From the NCBI RefSeq assembly GCF_030068475.1, contig NZ_JAQOSP010000104.1, positions 62,001 through 126,000 on the forward strand: a DNA stretch of 64,000 nt. The letters run 5' to 3'. This stretch comes from Roseofilum acuticapitatum BLCC-M154 (lineage in GTDB: Bacteria; Cyanobacteriota; Cyanobacteriia; Cyanobacteriales; Desertifilaceae). The stretch's first letter is position 1, and each line of letters starts with the position of its first letter. The translations under genes and the position numbers were made by a program. Positions 26,500-35,533 of the stretch are shown here, in pieces. Below the pieces are notes generated by a model. The model was not told the origin of the DNA. It worked only from the letters and a program-made list of their open reading frames with translations, and made no database searches.

Positions 26500-29217
26500 T
26501 TGACTCAGCTAGAGTTGCCAGTTTTTGATGATTCACGTAAAAGTGCCATAGGGATTTTCGCAGTGCAGCAACATTTTAAGCCAATTCAGAAATCTACCCT
26601 AGAAACAAACAACTTTTGTTGGCAAGGGGGTCATATGATGTCTGTGCTACATCATCAGGAACGATTTTTTAATCTCTCCCTAGAATTGTTGTGTACGATT
26701 GATTTTCAGGGATATTTCAAAAGTATTAATCCTGCATGGGAGAGGATATTGGGATATCGTGCAGAAGAATTATTTGAACAGAATTTCCTGGAGTTCATCA
26801 ATCCGCAAGACCAACAACAAACTCGCTTAGGGTTGGAGCAATTAATTTTAGGGCAATCGAGTGTTTATTTGGAAAATCGCTATCGTTGTCGCCATGGTTC
26901 CTATCGGTGGATTTCTTGGACTGCGGTTGTTTATGCAGATGAGGGTTTAATTTATGTTATGGGTCGGGATGTGACCCATCATAAGCAGGTAGAAACGGAA
27001 CTGCACTCGCGTTTGCAGCAGCAGGCTGCGGTTTCAGAACTGAGTCAGCAGGCTTTAACGAATCAGAATTTAGATGCTTTGATGGAAAAGGCGGTGGAGT
27101 TGGTGAATGAGACGCTCTCGGTAGATTGTAGTGGGATTTTGGAGTTGTTGCCTAATCATCAGACCCTGTTGCTGAGGGCGGGGGTGGGTTGGCAAGCTGG
27201 ATTGGTGGGTCAAGCGACGTTGAGCGCTCGCAGTAATTGTCATGCGGGGTATACCTTATCTCAAGGAAAACCGATTATTGTGGAGGATTTGCGGGTAGAA
27301 ACTCGGTTTAGTGGTTCTCCTCTGTTGCATAATCATCGGGTGGTTTCGGGAGTGAGTACGATTATTGCGGGGATTCCGGGTTCTGAGGGGCCGTTTGGGG
27401 TGTTAAGTGTTTACACGATGGAGTGCCGCCAGTTTACTCAGGAGGATGTGTCTTTTTTACAGACGATCGCTAATGTGCTGACGAGTGTGATGACTCGTTT
27501 GCAAGCTCAAGAGCAGTTACATCTGATGGAGCGGGCGATCGCCTCTAGCAATAATGGGATTATTATTACGGATGCGACTCAGGCGGATAATCCGGTGGTT
27601 TATGTGAATCCGGCGTTTGAAGAAATTACTGGATATTTTTTCCATGAGGTGGTCGGTTGTAACTGTCGTTTTCTGCAAGGGCAGTACCGAGATCAAGTGG
27701 CTCTGGGGGAAATTCGCGAAGCCATGGAAGCAGCGACAGAATGCCGAGTTGTGCTGCAAAATGTGCGTAAAGATGGTCAGCCGTTTTGGAATGAGCTGCA
27801 TATTTCTCCGGTGTTTAATATCCAGGGTCATCTCACCCACTTTATTGGGATTCAAAATGATATTAGCGATCGCAAAAAAGCAGAAGCAGAACTCGAACAT
27901 AGTGCCTTTTACGATCATCTTACCAATCTTCCTAACCGTGCCCTATTAAGCGAATACCTACAACGGGCCATTGAACAGACCCATGAAGACCGAAACTATC
28001 ACTTTGCGGTGCTGTTTCTCGATTTGGATGGCTTTAAGAAAGTTAATGATAGCCTGGGCCATGTGGTGGGAGACTTATTGTTAGTGGCGATCGCCCGTCG
28101 TTTAGAAAATTGTCTGCGTCCAAAGGATTTGCTGGCCCGACTGGGAGGGGATGAATTTACCATTTTCCTCCATAATATTCATACTCTCCAAGATGCCACC
28201 AAAGTCGCCCAACGAGTTTTAAGTAAACTCTCGCAACCCTTCAACCTCAACGGCCATGAAGTCTTTGCCAATACCAGCATCGGTATTACCTTAAGCACCA
28301 TCGGATACGATCAACCCGATGATGTTCTCCGAGATGCAGACTTAGCCATGTACCAGGCCAAAACTGCCGGTAAAGGGCGCTATGCCGTTTTTAATACCTT
28401 ACTCCATACCCAAGCTGTAACCCGACTGAAGCTCGAAACCGATCTCAGAGGAGCCATTGACCGGCAACAATTAGAAGTTTACTATCAACCGATCATTAAC
28501 TTAAATAGCGGCCAACTCACCGGTTTTGAATCCCTCCTGCGCTGGCATCATCCCGAATGGGGGTTTGTTTCTCCGGCTGAGTTTATTCCCATTGCTGAAG
28601 AAACGGGGTTGATTTTACCCATAGGCACTTGGGTACTGGAGAAAGCCTGTGAACAATTACATCTTTGGAATCTTCAATTCCCCGATCGCTTCCCATTGAC
28701 GATGAATGTGAATTTGTCAGTCAAACAATTTGCCCAAGCCGATCTAATTGAGCAAATCGATTGGATTCTGGAGCAAACGGAGATTGATGGAAAATATCTC
28801 AAACTGGAAATTACGGAAAGTGCAATTATTGATAACTCTAAAGTCGCTAATCTGATTTTTCAGCAACTGAAAGTGCGTCAAATTCGACTTTGCATTGATG
28901 ATTTTGGTACAGGTTATTCTTCCTTAAGCTATCTGTATCGTTTTCCCGTACATACCCTAAAAATTGACCGCAGTTTTCTCAATAATCTAGAATATAAAGC
29001 TTCCTGCCAATATCGAGCAATTATTAAAGCGGTGATTGATTTAGGTCATACTTTGGATATGGATATTGTTGCTGAAGGGATTGAAAAAATTGAACAGCAT
29101 CAACTGCTGAAACAATTGGGTTGTGAATATGGTCAGGGTTATTTTTACTCTAAACCGATGCCAGCAGAAGCAGTAACAGAATTATTAGCACACTCACCGG
29201 CTCAAGAATTAATCTAA
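26500..29217 (+). CDS. LOV/PAS-GAF-GGDEF-EAL sensory protein (cyclic-di-GMP metabolism)
   Basis: A soluble protein of up to 905 aa. Order: PAS about 60-165 (WERILGYRAEELFEQNF), GAF about 185-335, second PAS about 345-455, GGDEF about 470-630, EAL about 640-890. The second PAS looks like a true LOV domain: it has GCNCRFLQG with the photoactive cysteine (residue 389), VYVNPAFEEITGY, FWNELHISPV and HFIGIQND, so it should bind flavin and sense blue light. LARLGGDEF is intact, so diguanylate cyclase activity is expected. The EAL site reads ESLLRW, with the glutamate kept, and DDFGTGYSSLSYL is intact, so phosphodiesterase activity is possible. The start is uncertain: TTG 26500, or ATG 26635/26638. 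Its end overlaps the GntR gene by 9 bp. Confidence 0.88.
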   Translation: MTQLELPVFDDSRKSAIGIFAVQQHFKPIQKSTLETNNFCWQGGHMMSVLHHQERFFNLSLELLCTIDFQGYFKSINPAWERILGYRAEELFEQNFLEFINPQDQQQTRLGLEQLILGQSSVYLENRYRCRHGSYRWISWTAVVYADEGLIYVMGRDVTHHKQVETELHSRLQQQAAVSELSQQALTNQNLDALMEKAVELVNETLSVDCSGILELLPNHQTLLLRAGVGWQAGLVGQATLSARSNCHAGYTLSQGKPIIVEDLRVETRFSGSPLLHNHRVVSGVSTIIAGIPGSEGPFGVLSVYTMECRQFTQEDVSFLQTIANVLTSVMTRLQAQEQLHLMERAIASSNNGIIITDATQADNPVVYVNPAFEEITGYFFHEVVGCNCRFLQGQYRDQVALGEIREAMEAATECRVVLQNVRKDGQPFWNELHISPVFNIQGHLTHFIGIQNDISDRKKAEAELEHSAFYDHLTNLPNRALLSEYLQRAIEQTHEDRNYHFAVLFLDLDGFKKVNDSLGHVVGDLLLVAIARRLENCLRPKDLLARLGGDEFTIFLHNIHTLQDATKVAQRVLSKLSQPFNLNGHEVFANTSIGITLSTIGYDQPDDVLRDADLAMYQAKTAGKGRYAVFNTLLHTQAVTRLKLETDLRGAIDRQQLEVYYQPIINLNSGQLTGFESLLRWHHPEWGFVSPAEFIPIAEETGLILPIGTWVLEKACEQLHLWNLQFPDRFPLTMNVNLSVKQFAQADLIEQIDWILEQTEIDGKYLKLEITESAIIDNSKVANLIFQQLKVRQIRLCIDDFGTGYSSLSYLYRFPVHTLKIDRSFLNNLEYKASCQYRAIIKAVIDLGHTLDMDIVAEGIEKIEQHQLLKQLGCEYGQGYFYSKPMPAEAVTELLAHSPAQELI

Positions 29218-30192
29218 GCCCAATTCTCGCTTCAGGCGATTAATTGAAGACTGATCGATATAACTATCGGTTTGAATTAATCGAGGGGGGCGAATAATAT
29301 CTTCTCTAGCTGCTTGTAGAGCAGCTTTAACGGCATCATAGCTCGAAACATCACTGACTACATATTGAACGGTTTTAACCATGGCATTCAGTTTATAGCG
29401 ATCGTCCCGATGGGCGGTCATGACTAATACATCATCTCCGCGCAAACTATGAATAATCACTTCTACAGCCCGTAAAATGCCCTGGGAGAGACTCACTACT
29501 CCGAAATAGGTTCCTTTGGGTAATCCTTTGACTAATTCGACTTCTGGGGCATAATCATAGATCTCTACGGGAACGACTCGTGCGGATTTGGGGGCGGCTA
29601 TTTTTTCGGCATCGCCAAAGAAATAGCGACTGGTGACGACGGTGGCCGATCGCGTATGATTTAAGAGATCGTCTAATTCTTCTAGGGGAACCAACTGTAC
29701 GGGAATATGCAGAGCTGCTTGTAACTCTTCCATCATCAGTTGTCCCACCCCGATATCGTTGGTGGGAGCGGTGACTAAAACCCTGGCACTGCAACGCAAA
29801 CGCCAATCGATTTCGGCTAAGAAGAGTTCCCGCGCTTCATGGAGAGAGCAACCTTCTTGAATGAGCTGATTGACGCTATTTTGGACAATGGTTTGGGCTT
29901 GGGGATAGGTTTGTAAAAGTTGAGATTTATACTGGGCTAGAATTCCTTTTCCCTGCTGTCGGACGTAAATTCCTGAGCCAGCTTGAGCTTCAACGAGTCC
30001 GGTTTCTTCCAGTTGGCGATAGACTTTGCTAATGGTGTTGCGATGCAAACCGGTTTGCATGGCTAAAGCGCGTGTACTGGGCAGTTGGGAGCCAGGAGGG
30101 TATTGACCAGAGGCGATCGCAAAGCGTAATTGATTAAATAACTGATTAGAAGCCGGAATGTCACTATCTGCCTGAATCTGAAATTTGACCAT
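29209..30192 (-). CDS. GntR-family transcriptional regulator
   Basis: A 327-aa regulator. Residues 10-75 form a GntR winged helix (LFNQLRFAIASGQYPPGSQLPSTRALAMQTGLHRNTISKVY ...) with recognition helix HRNTISKVYRQLEE. The remaining 250 residues form an effector domain that is not the aminotransferase type and that I cannot name; it contains two Rossmann-like segments (ARVLVTAPTND, DDVLVMTAHRDDRY). Cyanobacteria carry a conserved protein of this size. The target genes cannot be told; it is convergent with the GGDEF-EAL gene. Confidence 0.82.
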   Translation of the reverse strand: MVKFQIQADSDIPASNQLFNQLRFAIASGQYPPGSQLPSTRALAMQTGLHRNTISKVYRQLEETGLVEAQAGSGIYVRQQGKGILAQYKSQLLQTYPQAQTIVQNSVNQLIQEGCSLHEARELFLAEIDWRLRCSARVLVTAPTNDIGVGQLMMEELQAALHIPVQLVPLEELDDLLNHTRSATVVTSRYFFGDAEKIAAPKSARVVPVEIYDYAPEVELVKGLPKGTYFGVVSLSQGILRAVEVIIHSLRGDDVLVMTAHRDDRYKLNAMVKTVQYVVSDVSSYDAVKAALQAAREDIIRPPRLIQTDSYIDQSSINRLKRELGLD

Positions 30193-30426
30193 ATCCCCAG
30201 AGATACCCCCATAATGTCACTGATTTTTAGTATATAGCGCTTTCGGCGATCGTAGACAAGGCTATTGATCCGTAGAATCCCGTTATAGCTTTTATCGAAT
30301 TAGTGAGGTAGAGTAGAACAGAAGAGTAAGAAACTAAAGAAGCCTTCAGTCAAGTTTCTAAGCCAGATCTTCATCACTGGCTTACACATTGTTGTTATTG
30401 TAGCCTACCGATTTGAGAAACGCTAT

Positions 30427-30705
30427 ATGAATATTGTCATTACTCTTAATTCAGAATTGGAAATATTACTTCATGCTAAAGCCACTCAACGAGGTCAAGA
30501 TATTAATACTTTTGCATCTGAGTTATTAGCTCATGTTTTAGCTCAAGAAGAGCAAAGTTATCAAGTTCTAGAAAAGTCATCGTCTAGAACCAGGGTTGAA
30601 ATGTTTAAGGATTTGTTTGATGACGAGGCATCCTTACCTCTCCACTTAGATTTAGATAACGATCGGGAGAAATGGGAATATCTAAAGGAAAAATATGATT
30701 TATGA
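30427..30705 (+). CDS. Antitoxin of a type II toxin-antitoxin pair
   Basis: A 92-aa protein with an N-terminal ribbon-helix-helix-like segment (IVITLNSELEILLHAKATQRGQ) and an acidic C-terminus (DLDNDREKWEYLKEKYDL) of the kind that wraps a PIN toxin. Its stop overlaps the toxin start by four bases (ATGA), so translation is coupled. It is expected to neutralise the PIN nuclease and repress the operon. The pair is assigned mainly from gene arrangement and the PIN partner. Confidence 0.72.
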   Translation: MNIVITLNSELEILLHAKATQRGQDINTFASELLAHVLAQEEQSYQVLEKSSSRTRVEMFKDLFDDEASLPLHLDLDNDREKWEYLKEKYDL

Positions 30706-31118
30706 AAGTCTTGCTCGATACTAACATTATTTTAGATTATGCTCTTGAACGATTCCCATTTTTCCAGGATAGTGAAGAGATTTTTATAGCGATTGAAAAT
30801 CAGCAAGTAAGTGGGTATGTGTCTGCATCTACTCTTAGTGATTTATACTATATTATTCGTAAAAAGAAGGGAAAAGCATGGGCGATTGCCTTCGTGAGTC
30901 GTTTGGTTGATTTGTGTGAAGTTGCAAGATGCGATCGCCAAACCATTGACATAGCGATCAGCGCAAATTTTAATGATTTTGAAGATGGGATTCAATATGG
31001 TGCTGCCATAGTCAACCATTTAGATGCGATTATTACTCGAAATATTCAAGATTTCCCTGTTACTGATATTCAAATTATGACGAGCGATCGCCTGATAGAA
31101 CAAATTAGCACTCTCTAA
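30702..31118 (+). CDS. PIN-domain toxin (VapC-like ribonuclease)
   Basis: A 138-aa PIN nuclease. The first acidic residue is in the N-terminal strand KVLLDTNIILDY; later acidic positions are in SDLYYIIRK, NDFEDGIQYGAA (the DxxD-type centre) and the end strand LDAIITRN. PIN toxins of TA systems cut RNA, often tRNA, using Mg ions. It overlaps its antitoxin gene by four bases. Confidence 0.85.
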   Translation: MKVLLDTNIILDYALERFPFFQDSEEIFIAIENQQVSGYVSASTLSDLYYIIRKKKGKAWAIAFVSRLVDLCEVARCDRQTIDIAISANFNDFEDGIQYGAAIVNHLDAIITRNIQDFPVTDIQIMTSDRLIEQISTL

Positions 31119-31178
31119 GACTTCAATTGTATCCTAATTTCCCTTAAAATCGGAAAGATGCAACGTTTTCCAGCAATT

Positions 31179-31928
31179 ATGACCGATTTAACCATCCAAT
31201 CTACCCCCGTACAAGTGCCCAATGGGGACTTACTCATTGATGCGTATCTGGCTGAACCCACGACACCGGGGCCCCATCCGGGGGTGGTGGTGGTACAGGA
31301 GATTTTTGGGGTCAATGAACATATTCGGGAGGTAACGGAGCGCATCGCCAAACAGGGTTATATTGCCATTGCTCCGGCCATCTATCAGCGTCTGGCTCCC
31401 GGTTTTGAAGCGGGTTATACCCCAGAGGATATTAAAATTGGGCGAGAATATAAGGTGAAAACTAAAGCGGATGAGCTGCTCAGTGATATTCAAGCGACTT
31501 TAGAGTATCTGAAAACGCGACCGAATGTAAAATCGGGAGGCTTTGGGGCGATCGGATTTTGCTTTGGCGGTCATGTGGTCTATTTAACGGCTATCCTCGA
31601 TGAGATTAAAGCCACTGCTTCGTTCTATGGTGCGGGAATTGCCACCCTCACCCCAGGAGGAGGTGAACCCACCGTTACCCGCACCCCGGAAATTCAGGGA
31701 ACCATGCACTGCTTTTTTGGCAATGAGGATGCCAGTATTCCTGCTGAGGAAGTCGAGCAAATTGAAGCGGCGTTAAGGGAGGCTCAGGTGGATCATCAGA
31801 TTTTCCGATACGATGGAGCCGATCATGGGTTTTTCTGCGATCGCCGGTCTAGTTATAATGCAAAAGCTGCTACTGATGCCTGGGCTAAAGTGAAAGACTT
31901 ATTTCACTCCCAACTTCAGGCCTCTTAA
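31179..31928 (+). CDS. Dienelactone hydrolase-family protein
   Basis: Alpha/beta hydrolase of about 249 aa starting at the second in-frame ATG (31179, MTDLTIQSTPVQVP). The catalytic triad is visible: nucleophilic cysteine in GAIGFCFGGH, aspartate in GNEDASIP, histidine in YDGADHGFFCDRRSSY. PHPGVVVVQEIFGVNEHI is the usual DLH opening. These enzymes open lactone or ester bonds, but the natural substrate in cyanobacteria is unclear. It is 18 bp upstream of the S1-domain gene and may share a transcript. Confidence 0.9.
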   Translation: MTDLTIQSTPVQVPNGDLLIDAYLAEPTTPGPHPGVVVVQEIFGVNEHIREVTERIAKQGYIAIAPAIYQRLAPGFEAGYTPEDIKIGREYKVKTKADELLSDIQATLEYLKTRPNVKSGGFGAIGFCFGGHVVYLTAILDEIKATASFYGAGIATLTPGGGEPTVTRTPEIQGTMHCFFGNEDASIPAEEVEQIEAALREAQVDHQIFRYDGADHGFFCDRRSSYNAKAATDAWAKVKDLFHSQLQAS

Positions 31929-31945
31929 TTTCTCAGATCCTAGTT

Positions 31946-32857
31946 ATGAACCCTGAATCTAAACCCGCTTCTGAAACTCCCTCTTCTATTGGCTTTTCCC
32001 AAGATGACTTTGCCAAAGCCTTACAAGAGCATGACTATACCTTTCAAAAAGGACAAATGGTACGCGGTCGGGTGGCCGTCCATTCCCCAGAGGGAGCCTA
32101 TATTGAAATTGGTGGCAAATCGACTGCCTTTGTCCCCCTACAAGAGGCAGCCTTAGAAACGGTAACCGATCTATCTACGGTTTTACCTCTGAATGAGGAA
32201 TTAGATTTTCTGATTACTCGCGAACAAAACGAAGAGGGACAAGTAACCCTCTCCCGTCGTCAACTGCAAATCCAGCGCCTTTGGGATACCCTCTTAGATA
32301 AACAGGAAGAGCAACAAGCTCTGCAAGTTCGGGTCACCGGGAGCAATAAAGGGGGGGTGACGGTGGATGTGATGGGACTTAGGGGGTTTATACCGCGATC
32401 GCATCTGAATCGACGGGATAATATGAATACTCTTAAGGGGGAAACCTTGACGGTTAGCTTTCTGGAAGTGAACCCAGACACTCGTAAGTTGGTACTTTCT
32501 GAACGACTGGCCAGCCAAGCGACCACCTTTAATCAGTTGGAAGTGGGTCAACTGGTTGAAGGTAGAATTGCCAATATTAAACCCTTTGGTTTATTTGTGG
32601 ATTTAGGCAATACCACCGGACTCATTCATATTAAGCAAATTAGCCAAAGCTATATTGAATCCCTCTCCAGTCAGTTTTCCATGGGTCAATCGATTAAAGC
32701 GATTATTATTAGTATTGATGAAGGGAAAGGACGGATTTCTTTGTCTACCCGTGTTTTGGAAAACTATCCTGGAGAAGTGTTGGAAAATATGGCTGAAGTG
32801 ATAGCCAGCGCCGAGGCTCGTCGGGAACGGGCTGCTAAATCCTTGCAGAATAATTAG
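31946..32857 (+). CDS. S1-domain RNA-binding protein (30S ribosomal protein S1 homologue)
   Basis: A 303-aa protein with three S1 domains: residues about 35-105 (GQMVRGRVAVHSPEGAYIEIGGKSTAFVP), 120-190 (LRGFIPRSHL) and 205-275 (LVEGRIANIKPFGLFVDLGNTTGLIHI). This short form is usual for cyanobacteria, which have two S1 genes (about 330 and 300 aa) instead of one six-domain protein. It helps mRNA loading onto the 30S subunit. This shorter copy resembles the second gene (rps1b), but I cannot be sure which it is. Confidence 0.88.
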   Translation: MNPESKPASETPSSIGFSQDDFAKALQEHDYTFQKGQMVRGRVAVHSPEGAYIEIGGKSTAFVPLQEAALETVTDLSTVLPLNEELDFLITREQNEEGQVTLSRRQLQIQRLWDTLLDKQEEQQALQVRVTGSNKGGVTVDVMGLRGFIPRSHLNRRDNMNTLKGETLTVSFLEVNPDTRKLVLSERLASQATTFNQLEVGQLVEGRIANIKPFGLFVDLGNTTGLIHIKQISQSYIESLSSQFSMGQSIKAIIISIDEGKGRISLSTRVLENYPGEVLENMAEVIASAEARRERAAKSLQNN

Positions 32858-32972
32858 ACTACTGATTTAGACTCAGGGGGAAAGGATATGAGACTCTAAA
32901 AGTCTCGATATTCCCTCTGCTCTTAGCTCAAGCAAAGCTCTACATTTGGAAATTTACCGGTTAGTTGATTAC

Positions 32973-33851
32973 ATGAAAACCATTTGGGAACTCGATTTTT
33001 ACTCCCGCCCAATTCTGGATGAAAATAAGAAGAAAATTTGGGAAATTTTGATTTGTGAAACACCATCGTCAGTCGCCACTGACCCGGACAGTTTATTTCG
33101 GTATTCTCGGTTTTGCTCAAGTAGCAAAGTAAACTCAGGAGAATTAAGGGATGCGATATTAGAAGCGATGGAGCAATCCCAGAGTCGGCCCAATAAGATC
33201 CGCTTCTTTCGCAGGCAAATGAATAACATGATTGTCAAAGCTTGCAAGGATTTGGCTATTCCTTCTGCTCCCAGTCGCCGCACGTTAACTTTGTATCAGT
33301 GGATGCAGCAAAGGGAAAATGAAGTGTATCCCCAAGAAGCGGGTTATGATGCTAAGGCAGCTTCTTCTCCTTCTGTGCAATATGAATCGGCGATCGCCCA
33401 ACCTCTTCCTGATGCTATCCTCGGTCAAAAATGGGCTTTAGTGAGCCTAGAAGCCCAAGCCTTTGCCGAAATGCCCGAATGGGAGATTGCTTTTCAAGAA
33501 TCTTTTCCCTTAAGTCCCTTTGGATTATCCCAAACTACGCCTATTCCTGGTATCATCCTCTTCTCATCCCGTGCCGTTCCTATGGCGGGATGGATGTCTG
33601 GCTTAGAATTGGGTTGTGTCAAAGTGATGGAGAATCGAGAAGATAGAAGTAAAAATCCTCGATTATTGCTGGAAACGGGAGTCAATGAAAGTTGGATTTT
33701 GGCGAATTTGAATACGTCCCAGTTATTAAAAGAGGGAGAGAGTTTTGAACAAGCGAAAAAAAATTCTCAAGGGATTCATTTTCTCGCCATTCAAGCGAAT
33801 CCAGAATCAGAATCTTTTGCCGGATTTTGGCTGATGCAAGATTTAAGTTGA
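32973..33851 (+). CDS. Tab2/Atab2-like RNA-binding protein (DUF1092)
   Basis: About 292 aa starting MKTIWELDFYSRPILDENKK, the hallmark opening of the Tab2/DUF1092 family, shared by cyanobacteria and chloroplasts. In algae and plants this protein binds the psaB (and related) mRNA leader and supports photosystem I translation. Other family landmarks are RFFRRQMNNMIVKAC and the middle segment PSRRTLTLYQWM, and the C-terminal WILANLN. The frame runs on to 32946, but the ATG at 32973 matches the family start. Confidence 0.88.
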   Translation: MKTIWELDFYSRPILDENKKKIWEILICETPSSVATDPDSLFRYSRFCSSSKVNSGELRDAILEAMEQSQSRPNKIRFFRRQMNNMIVKACKDLAIPSAPSRRTLTLYQWMQQRENEVYPQEAGYDAKAASSPSVQYESAIAQPLPDAILGQKWALVSLEAQAFAEMPEWEIAFQESFPLSPFGLSQTTPIPGIILFSSRAVPMAGWMSGLELGCVKVMENREDRSKNPRLLLETGVNESWILANLNTSQLLKEGESFEQAKKNSQGIHFLAIQANPESESFAGFWLMQDLS

Positions 33852-34005
33852 CGGTTAAGGATAGGATAAAACTCCCCTATCTCCCCATTCTCCCCCTCCC
33901 AAATTGCCAAGGGCTGTAATGTCTTAAGGTTCAACTTATTTGGTACAGTGTAGAGTGGAGCAAAAAAATAAGATCCACAGGATTGAGGGAGGGTGAGAAC
34001 CGAGC

Positions 34006-35418
34006 GTGAACGATCGCACAGGGAATCAACAGGCAACAGATCAACCGGATCATCCCTCAAGGGGCGATCGCCTGGCCGAAAGTTTACTTTCTGCATCTCG
34101 ATCGCCCTCCATCTCTGGAGATAATTATGGCGAGCAGCTCTTAGATTTGGCTGCTCGCTATGGCGCACAAGCAGCAGAAGTATTCTTATCTAAATCCCAT
34201 TCAACCCCCATTGTTTTTGAAGCTAACCGGCTCAAAAGTGTCCTCAGTCACCACAGTGAAGGGGTGGCTCTGCGGTTATGGAAAAATGGGCAACCGGGAT
34301 TAGCGGTCTCCCATGGCTCCGTATCACCAGAAAAATTAGTGGAAAAGGCGATCGCCCTTTCCCAATTGCAAGAAAAATCGGACTATATAGAGTTAACCCC
34401 TGGAGGGAAACAGATTTACCCCAATTTAGGAACCTGGATAGAGAGTAAGCAACTCTTAAGTTGGGGAGAAGAGGCGATCGCCCAGTTGCGAGAAACCCAG
34501 AGCGATATTCTCGCTCAGTGCGAACTTGACAGTGAAGCAGAAAGTACCCGTCTGCTCAACTCCCAAGGTCTAGACTGTAGCTACACCGATACCACCCTCA
34601 GTGGTTATCTGGCCGTGGAATGGGTACGCAGTGATGATTTTTGCAGCATCAGTGATGGCCAGGTACAACGAGATACCTTGAATTTAGGGGAAATCGTCTC
34701 TAGAATCCAAGACCATCTGCAAGCGTGCGAACGCAATGTGAGCGCCCCTAAAAGCCGTGTGCCGATTCTGTTTACCGCCAAAGCCGCCGATATTCTTTGG
34801 GAAACCCTAAGCGCTGCCCTCAATGGTAAGCAAGTCTTTGAAGGATCTTCCCCTTGGGCAGACAAACGGGGGGAACAGATGACCTCATCCCAAATTACCC
34901 TCTACCAAGACCCGCAAATGGGGCCCTATAGCTGCCCATTTGATGATGAAGGAACTCCCACCCATCCCCTGATCTTTTTGGACAAAGGGGTGGTGAAAAA
35001 CTTCCTGTGCGATCGCACCACCGGTCGCCAATTGGGAACCGGAACCACCGGTAATGGGTTTCGCCCCAGCCTCGGCAGTTATCCTACCCCATCTCTGTAT
35101 AATTTAATTGTCTATGGTGGAACCAATCGGCAGCTCAAAGACTTAATTGCCTCCTTGCCAGACGCTCTGATCGTCGATCAAATCTTAGGCTCAGGAGGCG
35201 GAATTTCCGGAGACTTTTCCATTAATGTGGACTTGGGCTATCGGGTTCGCAACGGAGAAATTGTTGGTCGAGTCAAAGACACCATGGTGGCAGGAAATAT
35301 CTATCACTGTCTGCGAAATGTGGTCGAACTCGGAGGCGATCGCGAATGGAATGGCTCTTGTTATACCCCCTCAATTATTGTCGAAGGCCTATCCATCACC
35401 AGTAAACTAGACAATTGA
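34006..35418 (+). CDS. pmbA: TldD/PmbA-family protein (PmbA/TldE-like)
   Basis: A 470-aa protein of the TldD/TldE family. In enterobacteria these form a heterodimeric metallopeptidase that trims unfolded peptides and matures microcin B17 and other modified peptides. The metal motif HExxxH of TldD is not visible here, which fits the non-catalytic PmbA/TldE subunit. Landmarks are YGAQAAEVFLSKS, DEGTPTHP and TTGNGFRPSLGSYPTPSLYNL. The start is a GTG at 34006; the first about 35 residues are low-complexity and may not be translated. No tldD gene is adjacent. Confidence 0.82.
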   Translation: MNDRTGNQQATDQPDHPSRGDRLAESLLSASRSPSISGDNYGEQLLDLAARYGAQAAEVFLSKSHSTPIVFEANRLKSVLSHHSEGVALRLWKNGQPGLAVSHGSVSPEKLVEKAIALSQLQEKSDYIELTPGGKQIYPNLGTWIESKQLLSWGEEAIAQLRETQSDILAQCELDSEAESTRLLNSQGLDCSYTDTTLSGYLAVEWVRSDDFCSISDGQVQRDTLNLGEIVSRIQDHLQACERNVSAPKSRVPILFTAKAADILWETLSAALNGKQVFEGSSPWADKRGEQMTSSQITLYQDPQMGPYSCPFDDEGTPTHPLIFLDKGVVKNFLCDRTTGRQLGTGTTGNGFRPSLGSYPTPSLYNLIVYGGTNRQLKDLIASLPDALIVDQILGSGGGISGDFSINVDLGYRVRNGEIVGRVKDTMVAGNIYHCLRNVVELGGDREWNGSCYTPSIIVEGLSITSKLDN

Positions 35419-35496
35419 TAACCGACCTAGGTAATACAGCGCTTTCTGCTTTCGAGTTTTTGTAAACCCAATAGCGCACAACGCTATAATTCTAAG

Positions 35497-35529
35497 GATT
35501 TTTAATTTTTAATTTTTAATTTTTAATTG
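35497..35529. repeat. Tandem heptad TTTTTAA
   Basis: About four copies of TTTTTAA directly upstream of the chloride channel gene. The complementary heptads at 16339-16370 and a shorter run at 63836-63851 are the same type. Confidence 0.75.
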
Positions 35530-35533
35530 AACC

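Noticed and set aside
26223-26503. Two short overlapping open frames upstream of the GGDEF-EAL gene
   Set aside because: No ribosome-binding site, odd composition, no recognisable family; they lie in a promoter region.
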